Positions 1-10,739 of a stretch of 64,000 bases of DNA are shown piece by piece (the stretch's first letter is position 1; each line of letters opens with the position of its first letter). The stretch is from Heloderma charlesbogerti (taxonomy: Eukaryota > Chordata > Lepidosauria > Squamata > Helodermatidae): positions 248,001 through 312,000 of the forward strand of contig JANEZZ010000401.1 in assembly GCA_026122225.1 (NCBI GenBank), written 5' to 3'. The notes beneath the pieces are model-generated. The model had not been told where the DNA came from and did no database searches. It saw only the letters and a list, made by a program, of their open reading frames with translations. Position numbers and translations under genes: made by a program.

Positions 1-233
1 ATCTGGGATTCCCACCTCCACTCATCTTCTGACACTTCCACCACCATTCCACCGCTTGAGCCATCCCCAAAAGGATTCCATAGGGAGCAATGCTGCCCTC
101 CCCTCCATAAAAGGTTGCCCATCCCTGTTTCACAGCAGCCATCCAGTATTTCCATAATGCAAGCTGCTAAACAAGTCAACACTACCCACCAACCATGTGT
201 ATTAATCTGCTTCTTTATTTTTTTCACCTGCAG
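1..233 (+). other. Probable intron end with strong 3' splice site
   Basis: No ORF or repeat is recognised in these bases. The right end has a candidate branch sequence (attaat near 190), a pyrimidine-rich tract and CACCTGCAG ending at 233, which is a near-ideal vertebrate acceptor. This is why an exon is called from 234. Confidence 0.45.
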
Positions 234-308
234 TGGACTGACGGACCCCCACCTGTACAGTTCCAGGCGCAGAATGGACCCACCACCAGCCTGGCCAGTC
301 TGTTGTGA
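234..308 (+). CDS. Candidate last coding exon of an unidentified gene
   Basis: Reading in frame from the acceptor gives 24 codons and a TGA at 306-308. The peptide is rich in Pro, Gln and Gly and ends in TSLASLL, so the extreme C-terminus contains an LXXLL-type motif (L-A-S-L-L). In nuclear-receptor coactivators such motifs contact receptors, but a terminal copy may be fortuitous. The exon is partial: all upstream exons lie left of the window, and the phase is assumed from the open frame. The amino-acid bias, the acceptor quality and the AT-richer, 3' UTR-like sequence after the stop support a real exon. I do not recognise the protein and give no symbol. A chance ORF behind a cryptic acceptor is the main alternative. 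Confidence 0.4.
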   Translation, partial: WTDGPPPVQFQAQNGPTTSLASLL

Positions 309-1300
309 ACGGGAGGCCTGCATACTCTGTTCAGAAAGATGCCAGAAACGCTTTCTTACGCCAAACTCTTTTTAACAAAGGATGGGCTGCAGATTCCTCT
401 CCTAGCCTCTCAGGAGTTGCACTGAGGGTACCCTTCAGAGACTCACAGTGTGGCATGGCTGTTCTTAGCTCCTCCGAAAGCTTTCTGTCTGTCCGTGTGT
501 CGCCAGGATTGCAGGGGTGTGTTGGCACATACACACACATTGTTGTGAGAGGAGGCTGTAATGTGATGTTTCCTCTTTCTCAGAATAAGGTTTGACAGAC
601 ATGCTCTCCTTCACTTGAGCTGAATCCTAGTGATTTTTTAAAGAGAAAAGACCCAGTATCATGAAGGGAAACCCCCCCGGATTGGTAGAGCTGGGTGGGG
701 CAACTGAAGACCCCATCTACCACCGTGCTTATTAAAACTGTCCCTGAAAATGCCACACCTTACATTTTAGCTGGTGCTCTATTGTCCCTCATATACCTGG
801 AGCTGTTTGATTTCGTGATGGCATTTACTGTTGAAAATTCTCATATTTGCATTAGTCATCAACCAGCCCAGGCTGTATTCTCTCACAAAGGATTTGCTGC
901 CTCCTTTGGCCCAACGTATGGTGCAAAGAACTGAGAACAGAGGGAAAGTTAAAAAAAGATGATCTTTCTTTCTGTGGGTCACTTCAGGGAATTCTCTCTT
1001 TGCATTCTTGAGGGGGGCTGCTGGAGAGAAGCCAACGAGCTGAGCCCCTGGATAACTTCTTTCCCCTCTGAGAAATGGTTTCGCTTTTCTTCAAGTTCAT
1101 CCATTTCTTTAGTTCTAGGGCAAAATTGGTGACTTCCCATTCTCTGTTTGGGGGAAGGGGACAGGACTCTGCCTCTCCCTCCAGCCCTCTGCTCTTGCTA
1201 GGAGGTTCGAGGAATAGATAGTGGGGAGAAATGAATACTTGGCTGGTAAGCCAGACTGATCTTTGTGGCCCCCTGGGATTTATTTGTGATAGCTTACTGC
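309..1300 (+). other. Probable 3' UTR and downstream flank
   Basis: This sequence is not recognisably repetitive and has no convincing ORF. If 234-308 is a terminal exon, the 3' UTR runs into this interval. ATTAAA near 730 is the best polyadenylation-signal candidate, but none is compelling. Open stretches on both strands here look like chance. Confidence 0.25.
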
Positions 1301-1301
1301 T

Positions 1302-1429
1302 GGGGTGGGCAACTTGTGGCTCTTCGTGTGTTTGGACCGGCAACTCCCCTCACCCCTCACCATTGGCTATGCTGGCTAGGGCTGATGGGAGTTCTGGCCC
1401 TCCAGATGTTTTGGTGAACAAGTTGCCCT
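1302..1429. repeat. Fold-back element FB1, degenerate copy
   Basis: Imperfect inverted repeat: GGGGTGGGCAACTTG at the left pairs with CAAGTTGCCC at the right, and the centre reads 'ggctatgctggctagggctgatggga'-like sequence. FB1 is my label for the window's most frequent element. Its arms read TTGGACTACAACTCCC and GGGAGTTGTAGTCCAA. Confidence 0.6.
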
Positions 1430-2190
1430 TCACTGGCTTCCAGCCTGGGCTGAGTGGATACTGCAGAATGGTACAAAGCACAGCTTTTTGAAAATCGCAG
1501 CGTGCTTGCTGCTTCTTTTGATGGAGCAAGTTTCTAGTCCTTAATGGCTGCAAAGATACACTTGAAAGTATGTGAACAATGCCTTCTGGGATCCAAACAA
1601 ACTTTCAAGTGCTTGGGGCTGGGACTTAAGTCTCCTTGCCTCTCCCATGTCTAGCAAAATGTAACAAAGTATGCAAAATACTTAAATCAAACTAGTGTGC
1701 AAAATAAGCAGTTAAGCAAATATGTTAGATTTGCATAATTGATTCACGTTGCAGAATCCAACTTTTCCTGGTGCAGAATTCATTACTGTTTTATTTTGGG
1801 GCCAGGACGCAACCCTGGTTTTGGTGTGTGTGGTGTGAATATGTGATCCTGTAACGAGATAAGTGAATTTATAATCGTGGGGTTTTTATCGAGAATATTT
1901 ATCATCCCAGAAATACAAACGGCATCTTCTAATCATGCTGTCCTCGAAGGGTAGGCACAGGATGGGAGGCAGTCAGGAGAACTGGGAGAGGTGAGAACCC
2001 TTCGATTACTGCCTTTTGGTATTACTGAACTTGGATTGCCCTTCTTCGGTGGAATATATGCCTGTATATAGTGCTGATTCACAGATGATTCATGAAATAC
2101 AGTTGTCACCCCCTAGAGAAGCAAAAAATGCTTATTGGCTCATGTGGGTGCAGGCTCTGCATCTGCCATCTTGGAAGAGATGAATGTACT
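1430..2190. other. AT-rich unique sequence, no gene seen
   Basis: No coding frame or known repeat is apparent. The stretch 1,660-1,920 is AT-rich with repeated 'gcaaaata' words and is a possible conserved noncoding or distal 3' UTR segment. There is no direct support beyond the absence of repeat similarity. Confidence 0.2.
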
Positions 2191-2493
2191 CAGAAGTACA
2201 CTTGTAACTGAGGTTCGCCCTCCTGTCTCGAGCCACCCGGGATACATCTTGTTCTTGAGTTCTCACAAACATTTAGCACTAGGAAGGGGAGGTGCTGAGA
2301 AATAGAGGGTCCTGCCCAGCGGGATGCATCTTGAGGCGAGATGCAAGTAGAGTTGGGCCCACAAAGAAGAGGCTGACCAGTCCACAAACCTCTTAGAATT
2401 GGTACCTGTGGGGCGGCGGGGAGAGGCATAATGCAAGGATGGGCGTCTCCTGTGTTCTTGGGCAGAAGGAGTGGGGCTTGATTCTCCAGACCA

Positions 2494-2632
2494 ACCTTCC
2501 CCAAACTGGTGCCCTCCAGAGGAGTTGGCCTACAACCCCCATCGCAGCTAGTGCGGCCAGTGGGCCTATTGACTGGGGATGATGGGAATTGTAGTCCAAT
2601 GCATCTGGAGGGCTCTAGGCTGGGGAAGGCTG
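2494..2632. repeat. Fold-back element FB1
   Basis: CCTTCCCCAAACTGGTGCCC at the left is the inverse of the GGGCTCTAGGCTGGGGAAGG end. Internal arms carry 'ggcctacaaccccc' and 'gggaattgtagtcc'. Confidence 0.75.
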
Positions 2633-2723
2633 TCCCAGACAGGGACTCTTCTCTGTCATCCCCACCCCTAGACTTCCAAGGCAATATTCAGGATGGTTAA
2701 TAAAGTGAGCACCATCTCGGGAG

Positions 2724-5175
2724 TTGTTGTTGTTCAGTCGTGTCCGACTCTTCGTTCATGTCCGACTCTTCGTGACCCCATGGACCATAGCACGCCAGGC
2801 CTTCCTGTCCTGCGCTCTCTCCCGGAGCGTGCTCAAGTTCATATTCATTGCATCGGTGATGCTATGTAGCCATCTCATCTTCTGCCGTCCCCTTCTCCTT
2901 TTGCCTTCAGTCTTTCCCAGCATCAGGGTCTTTTCCAGAGAGTTTTCTCTTCACATTAGGTGGCCAAAATATTTGAGCTTCAGCTTCAGGATCTGTCCTT
3001 CCAATGAGCACTCAGGGTTGATTTCCTTTAGGATGGACTGATTTGACCTCCTTGCAGTCCAGGGCACTCGTAAGAGTCTTCTCCAGCACCACAGTTCGAA
3101 AGCATCAATTCTTCGGTGCTCAGCCTTCCTTATAGTCCAGCTCTCACAGCCATACATTACTACTGGGAAAACTATAGCTTTGTTTAGACGGACCTTTGTC
3201 GGCAAGGTGATGTCTCTGCTTCTTACTATGCTGTCTAGGTTTGCCATAGCTTTCCTCCCAAGGAGCAAGCGTCTTTTAATTTCATGGCTACAGTCACCAT
3301 CTGCGGTGATCTTGGAGCCCAAGAAAGTAAAATCTGTCACTGCTTCCATTTCTTCCCCTTCTATATGCCAGGAAGTGATAGGGCCAAATGCCATGATCTT
3401 AGTTTTTTTAATGTTCAAACCAGCTTTTGCACTGTCCTCTTTCACCCTCAACAAGAGGCTCTTGAGATCCTCTTCGCTTTCTGCCATTAGGGTGGTATCG
3501 TCTTCATATTGGAGGTTGTTGATAATTCTCCCAGCAATCTTAATTCCGACCTCTGATTCATCCAACCCGGCATTTCTCATGATGTACTCTGCATATAAGT
3601 TAAAGAAGCAGGGTGACAATATGCAGCCTTGTCGTGCTCCTTTCCCAATTTTGAACCACTTGGTTGTTCCATGTTTGGTTCTTACTGTTGCTTCTTGACC
3701 CTCTTACAGGTTTCTCAGGAGACAGGTAAGGTGGTCTGGTACTCCCATCACTTGAGAATTTGCCACAGTTTGTTGTGATCCACACAATCAAAGGCTTTAG
3801 CGTAGTCAGTGAAGCAGAAATAGACGTTTTTCTGGAATTCTCTTGCTTTCGTCATGATGCAGCGAATGTTGGCGATTTGATCTCTAGTTCCTCTGCCTCT
3901 TCGAAACCCAGCTTGTACTTCCGGTAGTTCTCGGTTCGCATACTGCTGAAGCCTAGCTTGTAGGATTTTGAGCATCACCTTGCTGGCATGTGAAATGAGC
4001 ACAATTGTGCGGTAGTTTGAACACTCTTTGGCGTTGCCCTTCTTTGGAATTGGAATGTAAACTGACCTTTTCCAGTCTTGCGGCCATTGCTGAGTGTTCC
4101 AAATTTGTTGGCATATTGAATGCAGCACTTTAACAGCATCATCTTTTAGGATTTTAAATAGCTCAGCTGGAAGACTGTCATCTCCGCTAGCTTTGTTGTT
4201 ACTAATGCTTCCTAAGGCCCACTTGACTTCATTCTCGAGGATGTCCGGCTCAGGTTCAGTGACCGCACTATCATGGCTATCAGGGACATTCAGATCTTTC
4301 CTGTATAGTTCTTCTGTGTATTCTTTCCACCTCTTCTTAATCTCATCTGCTTCTGTTAGGTCCCTGCCTTCTTTGTCCTTTATCATGCCTGTCCTTGCAC
4401 AAAACGTTCCCTTGAGATCTCCGATTTTCTTGAAGAGATCTCTAGTCTTTCCCATTCTGTTGTTTTCCTCGATTTCTTTGCATTGTTCATTGAAGAAGGC
4501 CTTCTTGTCTCTCCTTGCGATTCTCTGGAACTCTGCATTCATTTGGATATATCTTCCCCTTTCTCCCTTGCTTTTCGCTTCCCTTCTTTCGTCAGCTACT
4601 TGTAAAGCCTCCTCAGACAGCCACTTTGCTTTCTTGCATTTCTTTTTCTTTGGGATGGATTGAGTTGCTGCCTCCTGAACAATGTTACGGACCTCCGTCC
4701 ATAGTTCTTCAGGCACTCTGTCTATCAGGTCTAAGTCTAATCCCTGAAATCTATTCCTTATCTCCACTGTATATTCATTAGGTCATACCTGATGGTTTAG
4801 TGGTTTTCCCTACGTTCTTCAATTTAAGCCGAAATTTTGCAACAAGAAGCTCATGATCTGAGCCACAGTCAGGTCCAGGTCTTGATTTTACTGACTGTAT
4901 AGAGCTTCTCCATCTTTGGCTGCAAAGGACATAATCAATCTGATTTCGATATTGACCATCTGGTGATGTCCATGTGTAGAGTCGTCTCTTGTGCTGTTGG
5001 AAAAGAGTGTTTGCTATGATCAGCGTGTTCTCTTGGCAAAACTCTATTAGCCTTTGTCCTGCTTCATTTTGTACACCAAGGCCATGCTTGCCTGTTATCC
5101 CGGTGATTTCTTGACTTCCTACTTTAGCATTCCAATCCCCTATGATGAAGAGGACATCTTTGTTTGGTGTTAGTT
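2724..5175 (-). mobile_element. BovB (RTE) LINE, 5'-truncated, about 2.45 kb
   Basis: Read on the minus strand this is BovB ORF2 from the late endonuclease domain through the reverse transcriptase to the 3' end. The 3' terminus, left on the + strand, is marked by GTTGTTGTTGTTCAG, the inverse of a CTGAAC(AAC)n tail. Homology to the complete copy at 27.6-30.8 kb stops abruptly at about 5,175, as expected for target-primed truncation. The 3' tip contains a local duplication of GTCCGACTCTTCG. Frame is broken at about 3,620-3,750 and again at about 4,770. The copy is otherwise visibly close to the complete one, so the family is young. Confidence 0.93.
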
Positions 5176-5257
5176 GCCAGGAAGAAATGGAAGGAGGGGT
5201 GATTTTCCAGAGGGAGCCATAGTGGAGGGTTAACTTTTCCCTCCCCAGCAGCAACAC
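2951..5257 (-). pseudogene. BovB ORF2 remnant with changed RT active site
   Basis: Three open blocks in order from the 5' side cover the coding part: end of the endonuclease (4,778-5,257, where the N-terminal part beyond about 5,175 is unrelated flank), endonuclease-RT linker plus RT fingers (3,748-4,767), and palm/thumb plus C-terminal region (2,951-3,619). The catalytic box of this copy reads QYEDDTTLM where the complete copy has RYADDTTLM, so YADD has become YEDD. The first RT aspartate segment DYAKAFDCVD is kept. With the frame breaks, this copy cannot encode an active enzyme. Confidence 0.88.
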
Positions 5258-6008
5258 CCCCTCTCCCCAAAATGCCCCTCGCTGTAATTCGGCTTTCTAA
5301 GAGCCTCCATTGTCACCAATGGAGGGTTTTTAAATGTAAAAAAAAAAAAAGCCTCATTTGCAACAGGGGAGTGGGGAGAGGAAATCCCTTGTCTCTGATC
5401 TCTACTCAGAGATGAGGGCAGGGGCCGGAGGTTCCCCATCTCCTTCCCACCCCCATTCCAGATAGTATACTTCAACAGTCCTCTGTTGCAGCTGGTAGTC
5501 CCGCCTCCCCAGAAGCCCTCATTTTGGCCAGCTGGTGGGTGGGTGGGTAGGTGAGTTTGTGATTTTGCACTTAAAAAGTGGTGTCTGCCAGTGTGTTTGA
5601 CAGTTCTTGCTGAATCTCATGTGCGTTACTCCTCTTCCTGCTCATGTTACACTCTGTGAAACAATTCTTCTTATTTACCTTTTAAAGAAGTGTTCTTTAG
5701 GAAATTTGTACAGTTTTGTCTTTTAACCTTTTAAGAAAAGTGTTTAATCTTTCCTAGCACTGATGTGCACACATAAAGAAGATGTACAAGGCAAGTGCAA
5801 TTTATTTGTTTTCATTTCAGGAAGCAAAGCGACTTTCACCCTTGTCAAGGGTAGGTGCTCTAAGAACTTTGAATTTCATTTGTCATGGGTTCTTTGCCTT
5901 TCATGTATTTTATTAACTTATTTATAACATCTGTATCTTGCCTTTCCGCTACACATAGTACTTGGGGCAGGTAGTAATAAAATACAGAATTGTCATTAAA
6001 ATATAAAA
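5176..6008. other. Spacer without recognised features
   Basis: Contains an A-run near 5,337-5,350 that could be the tail of an old retroposon, and AT-rich sequence to 6 kb. No coding frame, promoter-like GC content or family similarity is visible. The segment 5,930-6,000 resembles the generic LINE/SINE tail type with 'ttgcctttccgct'. Confidence 0.25.
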
Positions 6009-6568
6009 GCAAATCTATTAAGAATTCCTCTATGAGGGAAGATTACAACAGCTGGGATTGTTTAGCTTGGAAAAAGGGTGAGTGAGGGCAGACATGACAG
6101 AGATGTACAAAATAATGCATGGTGTGGAGAATGTGAATAGGGAGACATTTTTCTCCCTCTCCCAAAATACTAGAACCCAGGATCATCCTATGAAGCCAAC
6201 TGGTGGGAGATTCAGGAGAGATAAAAGGAAGGACTTCTTCACACAGCGCAGAGTTAAACTATGGAACTCACTACCACAGGATGTAGTGATGACCACCAAC
6301 TTGGATGGCTTTAAAAGGGGGTTAGACAAATTCCTGGAGGAGAAGGCTGTCAATGGCTACTAGTCCTGATGGCTCTATGCTATCTCCAGTATCAGAGCAA
6401 TGTGGCTATGTACCCCAGCTGCTGGGGAACATGGCTAGGAGGGTGCTATTGCACTTAGGTCCCGCTTGTGGGTTTCCCATGGGCAGCTAGTTGGCCACTG
6501 TGTGAAAAGAATACTGGACTAGATGGACCCTTGGTCTGATCCAACATGGCCCTTCTTATGTTCTTGAG
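6009..6568 (+). mobile_element. CR1/L3-like LINE 3' end
   Basis: The 3' UTR reads 'gatggacccttggtctgatc', then 'cttcttatgttctt', the commonest LINE tail in this window. Upstream lies the C-terminal part of an RT-type ORF (6,082-6,363). The copy is 5'-truncated. Similar tails occur near 13.5, 18.2, 22.2, 32.9, 39.1, 40.1, 52.8, 56.2 and 60.0 kb. Confidence 0.8.
6082..6363 (+). pseudogene. C-terminal fragment of a CR1/L3-like LINE ORF2
   Basis: Ninety-three residues that follow the C-terminal pattern shared by CR1-type ORF2 proteins: MYKIMHGVENVN, FFSLSQNTRTQ, then RDKRKDFFTQRRVKLWNSLP and FKRGLDKFLEE. The equivalent part of the CR1 at 62.2 kb reads RRNVLTVRAIRQWNRLP and FKTRLDSHL. It lacks the catalytic RT domain, which was lost by 5' truncation, so it is a dead fragment. 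The Met start is incidental. Confidence 0.8.
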
Positions 6569-7540
6569 AAGATACCAGTAAAACTGAACAATACCCAGCC
6601 ACCCTGCCAGTTAAAACCTACTTCAGCAAACAAGTCTGCTTAATAGCCAAAAACTTAAATTACAACTTTTTTGACTTCTTGGCAGGAGGTTCCTGAGCTT
6701 GCTGGGGGCAGGTACTGAGAAAAGCTTTCTCCTGCATTCCCCCCACTGTGTGCCTCCAGTGGTGGTGGGACAGAGAGATGGACCTCCAACCTCAGCAGTC
6801 AACATTTCCAGAACTGCTCAAAAGCTGAAATGGATCAGGAGGGAGTTATGGGCTTTTTTCTTTCTTTTAAAGCAGGAACAGCTAAGTCACGTTGTACCAA
6901 GATTTCAATAGGGATAGGCAACTGAAGGCTCAGGGGCCAAATCCAGCCCTCAAAGTCTTCCAACCTCCACCATGGTCTGTGTTCCAAAGGATTATGATTC
7001 TCCTTAGCCATGTTCTCCAGAGCTTCTATAGGGGCACAGGGCTGTCTCTCACCCACTCCTCTGGCAATATGAACAGCAAGGCAAGCTTGGACAGAGCCCC
7101 CTGCCCTTTTGGGATTTATATTCTGCCTTTCCGTTTGAAAAAGAAAAATCCAAGGAAGCTTCTAAACAAGAGTTGTGTGCATGCAACTGAATGCTGGCTG
7201 TCCCTAAGAAAGTTTCTAGCCCTTAGGACTAAGATGTGATTGCCAAAGTGGTGGCTGAATAAGCTTTCTGTGGATGACTGGAGCCAGAATAATATATGCA
7301 AAATAAGAGGAGATATGCTATTGACTGGAAGGGGAGGGGTACAAGTTGTCGTTCATCCACACAGTTCAGCACCTGGAATGATGTAACCCTAAGCCCTATT
7401 AAGCAATGGGCTTCAGGTTGTGCTGTGCATTGCTTTTATTCTTACCCCTGCATCGTCTGAGGTCCCAGCTCAGGACACAATATGAACTCACTAGGTCCAC
7501 ATCTCCCAACTAATGTGGAGACTGGAACTTCATTATCATG
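6569..7540. other. Spacer with a possible hAT-N1 fragment
   Basis: From about 6,908 the sequence 'aggggccaaatccagccctc' resembles the 5' part of the hAT-like repeat complete at 8,400-8,683. The rest, including 7,070-7,540, shows no recognisable gene or repeat. Open frames on both strands are short and unconvincing. Confidence 0.3.
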
Positions 7541-7544
7541 GATT

Positions 7545-7880
7545 CATAGGGATGGGGGGTATCCTAAAGGTCATCTATTCTAACCCTACCAATGCAGGAA
7601 ATCTGCTACTGTAGCATCCCTGACAGGTAGACATTCATCCTAATGTTAAGCTGAAATTCCTTTGATGTGGGTCCAGAGCAACAGAAATAAATTTGCTTTG
7701 TCTATGTAACAGCCCTTCAAATATTTGAAGATCACCTTCTAATTGTCTCTTCTCTAAACTAAACATACCCAACTCCTTCGACCTTTCCTCACAAGGCTTG
7801 GTCTCCAGGCCCTTCAACCATCTTCATCGCCCTCTGGACATGTCTCAGTTTGTCAATGTCCTCCTTAAACTCAGGCTCAG
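7545..7880 (-). mobile_element. CR1 LINE 3' fragment
   Basis: On the minus strand it runs from ORF2 C-terminal sequence into the CR1 tail. On the + strand the tail starts as 'gattcatagggatggg' and includes 'ggtcatctattctaaccc', then 'aactccttcgacctttcctc'. It is divergent and 5'-truncated. Confidence 0.8.
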
Positions 7881-8181
7881 AACCAGACAGTCAGATTGCA
7901 CTAACTGAATATTTGACACAGATCTTGGCTCAAAAATAAAATACCAAAATGGCTATTTGGAGAGAGACTATATTTAGAAATGCACATTGAGAGAACGAGT
8001 TCAATATGCAGGTTTTAAAATATATAAGTAATGCAAATATTTGGGCTTTTACTTAAAAAATAAATAAATTGCAGATTAGTGCAAAAACTTTGAATGTATG
8101 CAAAAGTAACCTGGCCCAAAAGGAGACATTTGCTCATCACTAGGCCCAGGACATCTTCCCAGTTGCAGTGCCATGCTAGGG

Positions 8182-8295
8182 TCCCCAGCCTGGTGCCTTC
8201 TACATGTTTTGGAATTCAACTCCCATAACCCCTAGCTGATGAGCAGGAATGCTGGGAGTTGAAAACATCTGGAAGGCACCAGGTTGGGAAAGACT
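8182..8295. repeat. Fold-back element FB1
   Basis: CCCCAGCCTGGTGCCTTC pairs inversely with GAAGGCACCAGGTTGGG. The centre has 'ggaattcaactcccat' opposite 'gggagttgaaaac'. Confidence 0.75.
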
Positions 8296-8399
8296 AGTCT
8301 GGGAGGATGCAAATTTGGAGAGGAATATTCTTAAGTAATCTACTAGGCTCACTTCCAAGGTGGTACAGTATCCTTCCCGCTTTGTGAGGATCCATAAAG

Positions 8400-8683
8400 C
8401 AGGGGTGCAGAACCTCAGGCCTTTCCCCCCTAGCTGCTGATTTATTGGTGGCTTCCCGGCTTTTCGTGTTCTCTCCCCCCTTCTCAAAGTCTGAAATTCT
8501 TCTAAGGCTTAGTTGCGGGCAGCAAAACCAGGAAGCTAAAATGTACTGGTACTTTGGCCCTGCCTCTGTTGCCTTTGCCCCTCCCACTTTGTCACTGGCC
8601 CTGCCTAGCACTGGAACGTAGCCCCTGAGAGCTAATCTGAAATTGAATTCAATCCGAGGGCTGCAAGGGGTTCAACACCCCTG
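8400..8683. mobile_element. hAT-like MITE (hAT-N1), 284 bp
   Basis: Ends are CAGGGGTGCAGAACC and GGTTCAACACCCCTG, terminal inverted repeats of the hAT type (CAGGGGTG). Flanks are CATAAAG on the left and CTTAAAG on the right, a 6 of 7 match compatible with a worn target duplication. The interior has no ORF. Related copies, all in the same orientation, are at 21.55, 44.12 and 60.62 kb. Confidence 0.75.
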
Positions 8684-9090
8684 CTTAAAGGGAGGGTTTG
8701 GGAAAATGCTTTCTATGCTGACTGCTTCTACCTTTTCTTGAGTAGAAAGGATGCTGCTACTGAAATGTACTAAAAACCTTACAACACAAGCAGCCTGTAA
8801 TTAAAATTCAACACCTCATCAAAGATGTCTGCATTTTTTATTGTGCCCTTACAACCTAGCACCAGCCAAGGGACGGAAGATATCCAAAGATGATCTTCGC
8901 ACGATGGGATGTCTAATTTATATCCCGTTGGTTTCAGTGGATCTCCTCTTAAGTCTCTGGATATAACACAATCCTAGCAGCCTACCTTGCAAGCTTGTTG
9001 TGAAAGGCAGCAATGCATATGGAGCAATTCAGCTACTTCCAAGAGCTGCTAAAAATGCTCGCTACACGTGGATTCAGAGTCTGGATTTGT

Positions 9091-9211
9091 CTGCTTCCCC
9101 AACTGGGGCCCCATCAGATGGGTCGGACTACAACCCCCAGCAGCCCCAGTTTGGGGCTGCTGGGGGTTGTAGTCCGACCCATCTGATGGGGCCTGGGTTG
9201 CGGAAGGTTGA
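9091..9211. repeat. FB1 copy with a perfect 42-bp palindrome
   Basis: Positions 9,107-9,148 are exactly complementary to 9,152-9,193 around a 3-base loop. Outside these arms CTTCCCCAACTG and TTGCGGAAG continue the inverted repeat with mismatches. Perfect arms suggest a recent insertion, gene conversion between arms, or assembly from one arm. Confidence 0.9.
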
Positions 9212-9279
9212 TTTCATACCTCTCTCTCCTCCTCCAGTCACCCTCGCCTTCCTTTCGCCTCGGTTTGGTGGGAAGAGGC

Positions 9280-9600
9280 CCCCTTTATACCCTTTGGAAT
9301 GTTATAAGCCCCGCCCTATCGGTATCTTCATTGGCAGGCCGGCCGCTTGCACTCCTCATTGGTCAATTCGCTCTGTCGACCAAAGCTGACCTATTAAGAA
9401 ATCCGCCTCACAGCCGAGGGCGAGCTGTGAGCGAGCGGGGATTCCCTAGGGGTGGGGCTGGCGTTGCTATGGTAACAAGCCTCCATTTTGATTGGGCAGG
9501 TTCGCTGAGCCGGCGAGCGTGCAATCCAATCCATTCCTCGGTGCGAAAAGGAAGCGATTCTCTTGTATTGCTCTTAGGCATAAGGGGAAAAAAGTCGTCC
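9280..9600. promoter_or_regulatory. Promoter-like region with CCAAT, GC box and RFX X-box
   Basis: The segment carries CCCCGCCC at 9,309, inverted CCAAT boxes (ATTGG) near 9,330, 9,358 and 9,490, and GTTGCTATGGTAAC at 9,463-9,476. The last fits the palindromic RFX X-box consensus. CpG density is raised compared with the flanks. RFX sites of this form are typical of ciliary and some ubiquitous promoters. No first exon can be assigned, so direction is unknown. A divergent minus strand transcript is as possible as a + strand one. Confidence 0.5.
9463..9476. promoter_or_regulatory. RFX X-box
   Basis: GTTGCTATGGTAAC is a nearly perfect inverted repeat of GTTNC half sites. It lies between two CCAAT boxes, a usual arrangement of X-boxes with NF-Y sites. 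Confidence 0.55.
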
Positions 9601-10027
9601 GCAGCCCTCACTTCAGGTTCTCATTTGAAAGCTCTTCATCGTTAAGGATAGAAGACTCACCTGACATATACGGCAGTCTAAACTTTTTAATTGAACTCCG
9701 TCTTTGGCAAGGAGGCGTAAGAAAGTGCCGCTCGAGCATTTGATGTATCTATGTCAAAACCCCTGCTTTACCTTCCCTAAGCTTTGCCTACCTCTCTATT
9801 ATCTATATACCATAACAAGTGGGTTGCAAAGGCGCATAATGCAGTTGGGGAGAATCATTCTATCCGTTCTCCTGTATAGAGAACCTATTGTGGCGCCTTT
9901 CTCTACTTTCGTTAGATTTTAATTATATTCCACTTTTTAGTTAGGGGGGAAAATCGCACAAAGCGGCTTACAAAATATATAACAACAGTAAATACGTATT
10001 TTAAATAATCGCACCCCGCTTTCAATT

Positions 10028-10138
10028 GGGAACCGGAAGTGCTAGTGACACATCGCTTGTAATTAATTGTAGCCCCCTTTTCCGCGTCAGCAGCTGCTCC
10101 TTGCAAGCTACCTTGAAATTCATAAAGCACTTCCGGAC
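10028..10138. promoter_or_regulatory. Pair of inverted ETS/GABP-type sites
   Basis: ACCGGAAGTG (10,032-10,041) and CACTTCCGGA (10,128-10,137) are opposite-strand copies of the ETS core, about 100 bp apart. Each matches a GABP/ELK-type site common in TATA-less housekeeping promoters. They lie between the X-box region and the CpG island, which suggests one composite promoter zone. Confidence 0.4.
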
Positions 10139-10412
10139 TCGAATGGAACTTGCCTCTCTTTCCACTCTCAGCCTCTAATGCAAATAAGAGGAAACCCACC
10201 CACCGCCAATCCCCAGAGACGCAAAGAGCTAGCGCGACGGCCACTCTGCGTGCATTTATTTAAACAAATTTTAACCCGCTTTTCAGGACTTACTGACCGC
10301 CCAAGACGTCTGACACTCTTACAAAAATATGAAACATGCAAATTATGTTTAAACACACACACACGTAGCAGTACCTAATGATTTTTAAGCATCAAGTCCA
10401 GACTGGAATATA

Positions 10413-10560
10413 TTATTATTATTATTATTATTAAATTATTATTAAATTTATTAATCGCCTATCTGGCTGGTCACCCAGCCACTCTGGGCGATGTACAGCG
10501 TACAATAAAACAGTTTAAAACAATAAAAACATTTTCTAAAATACCCTAACCCACCCCAAA
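10413..10560 (-). repeat. (ATT)n microsatellite and LINE/SINE tail
   Basis: An (ATT)n run of about 20 bases is followed by 'gcctatctggctggtcaccc' and 'cactctgggcgatgtacagc', a tail type repeated at 49.75 and 54.73 kb. On the minus strand it ends in the A/T-rich microsatellite. Confidence 0.6.
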
Positions 10561-10739
10561 TGCCTGCCTGAACAACCACGTTTTTAATGCACGGCGGAAT
10601 ACACGTGCCTTTGGTTTTTTAATTATTATTTTTAAACCTTCAGTAATAAAACCTTCCATAGAAACCCCATGGCCACTCATGCAGACATTCGGTTATTTGC
10701 CCGGGGTTGTGGCCACGCACAGCTCTACAGTCGGTCACC

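Noticed and set aside
9095..9211. MicroRNA precursor at the perfect hairpin
   Set aside because: It belongs to the FB1 family with about 25 copies, and perfect 42-bp arms are unlike typical miRNA precursors.
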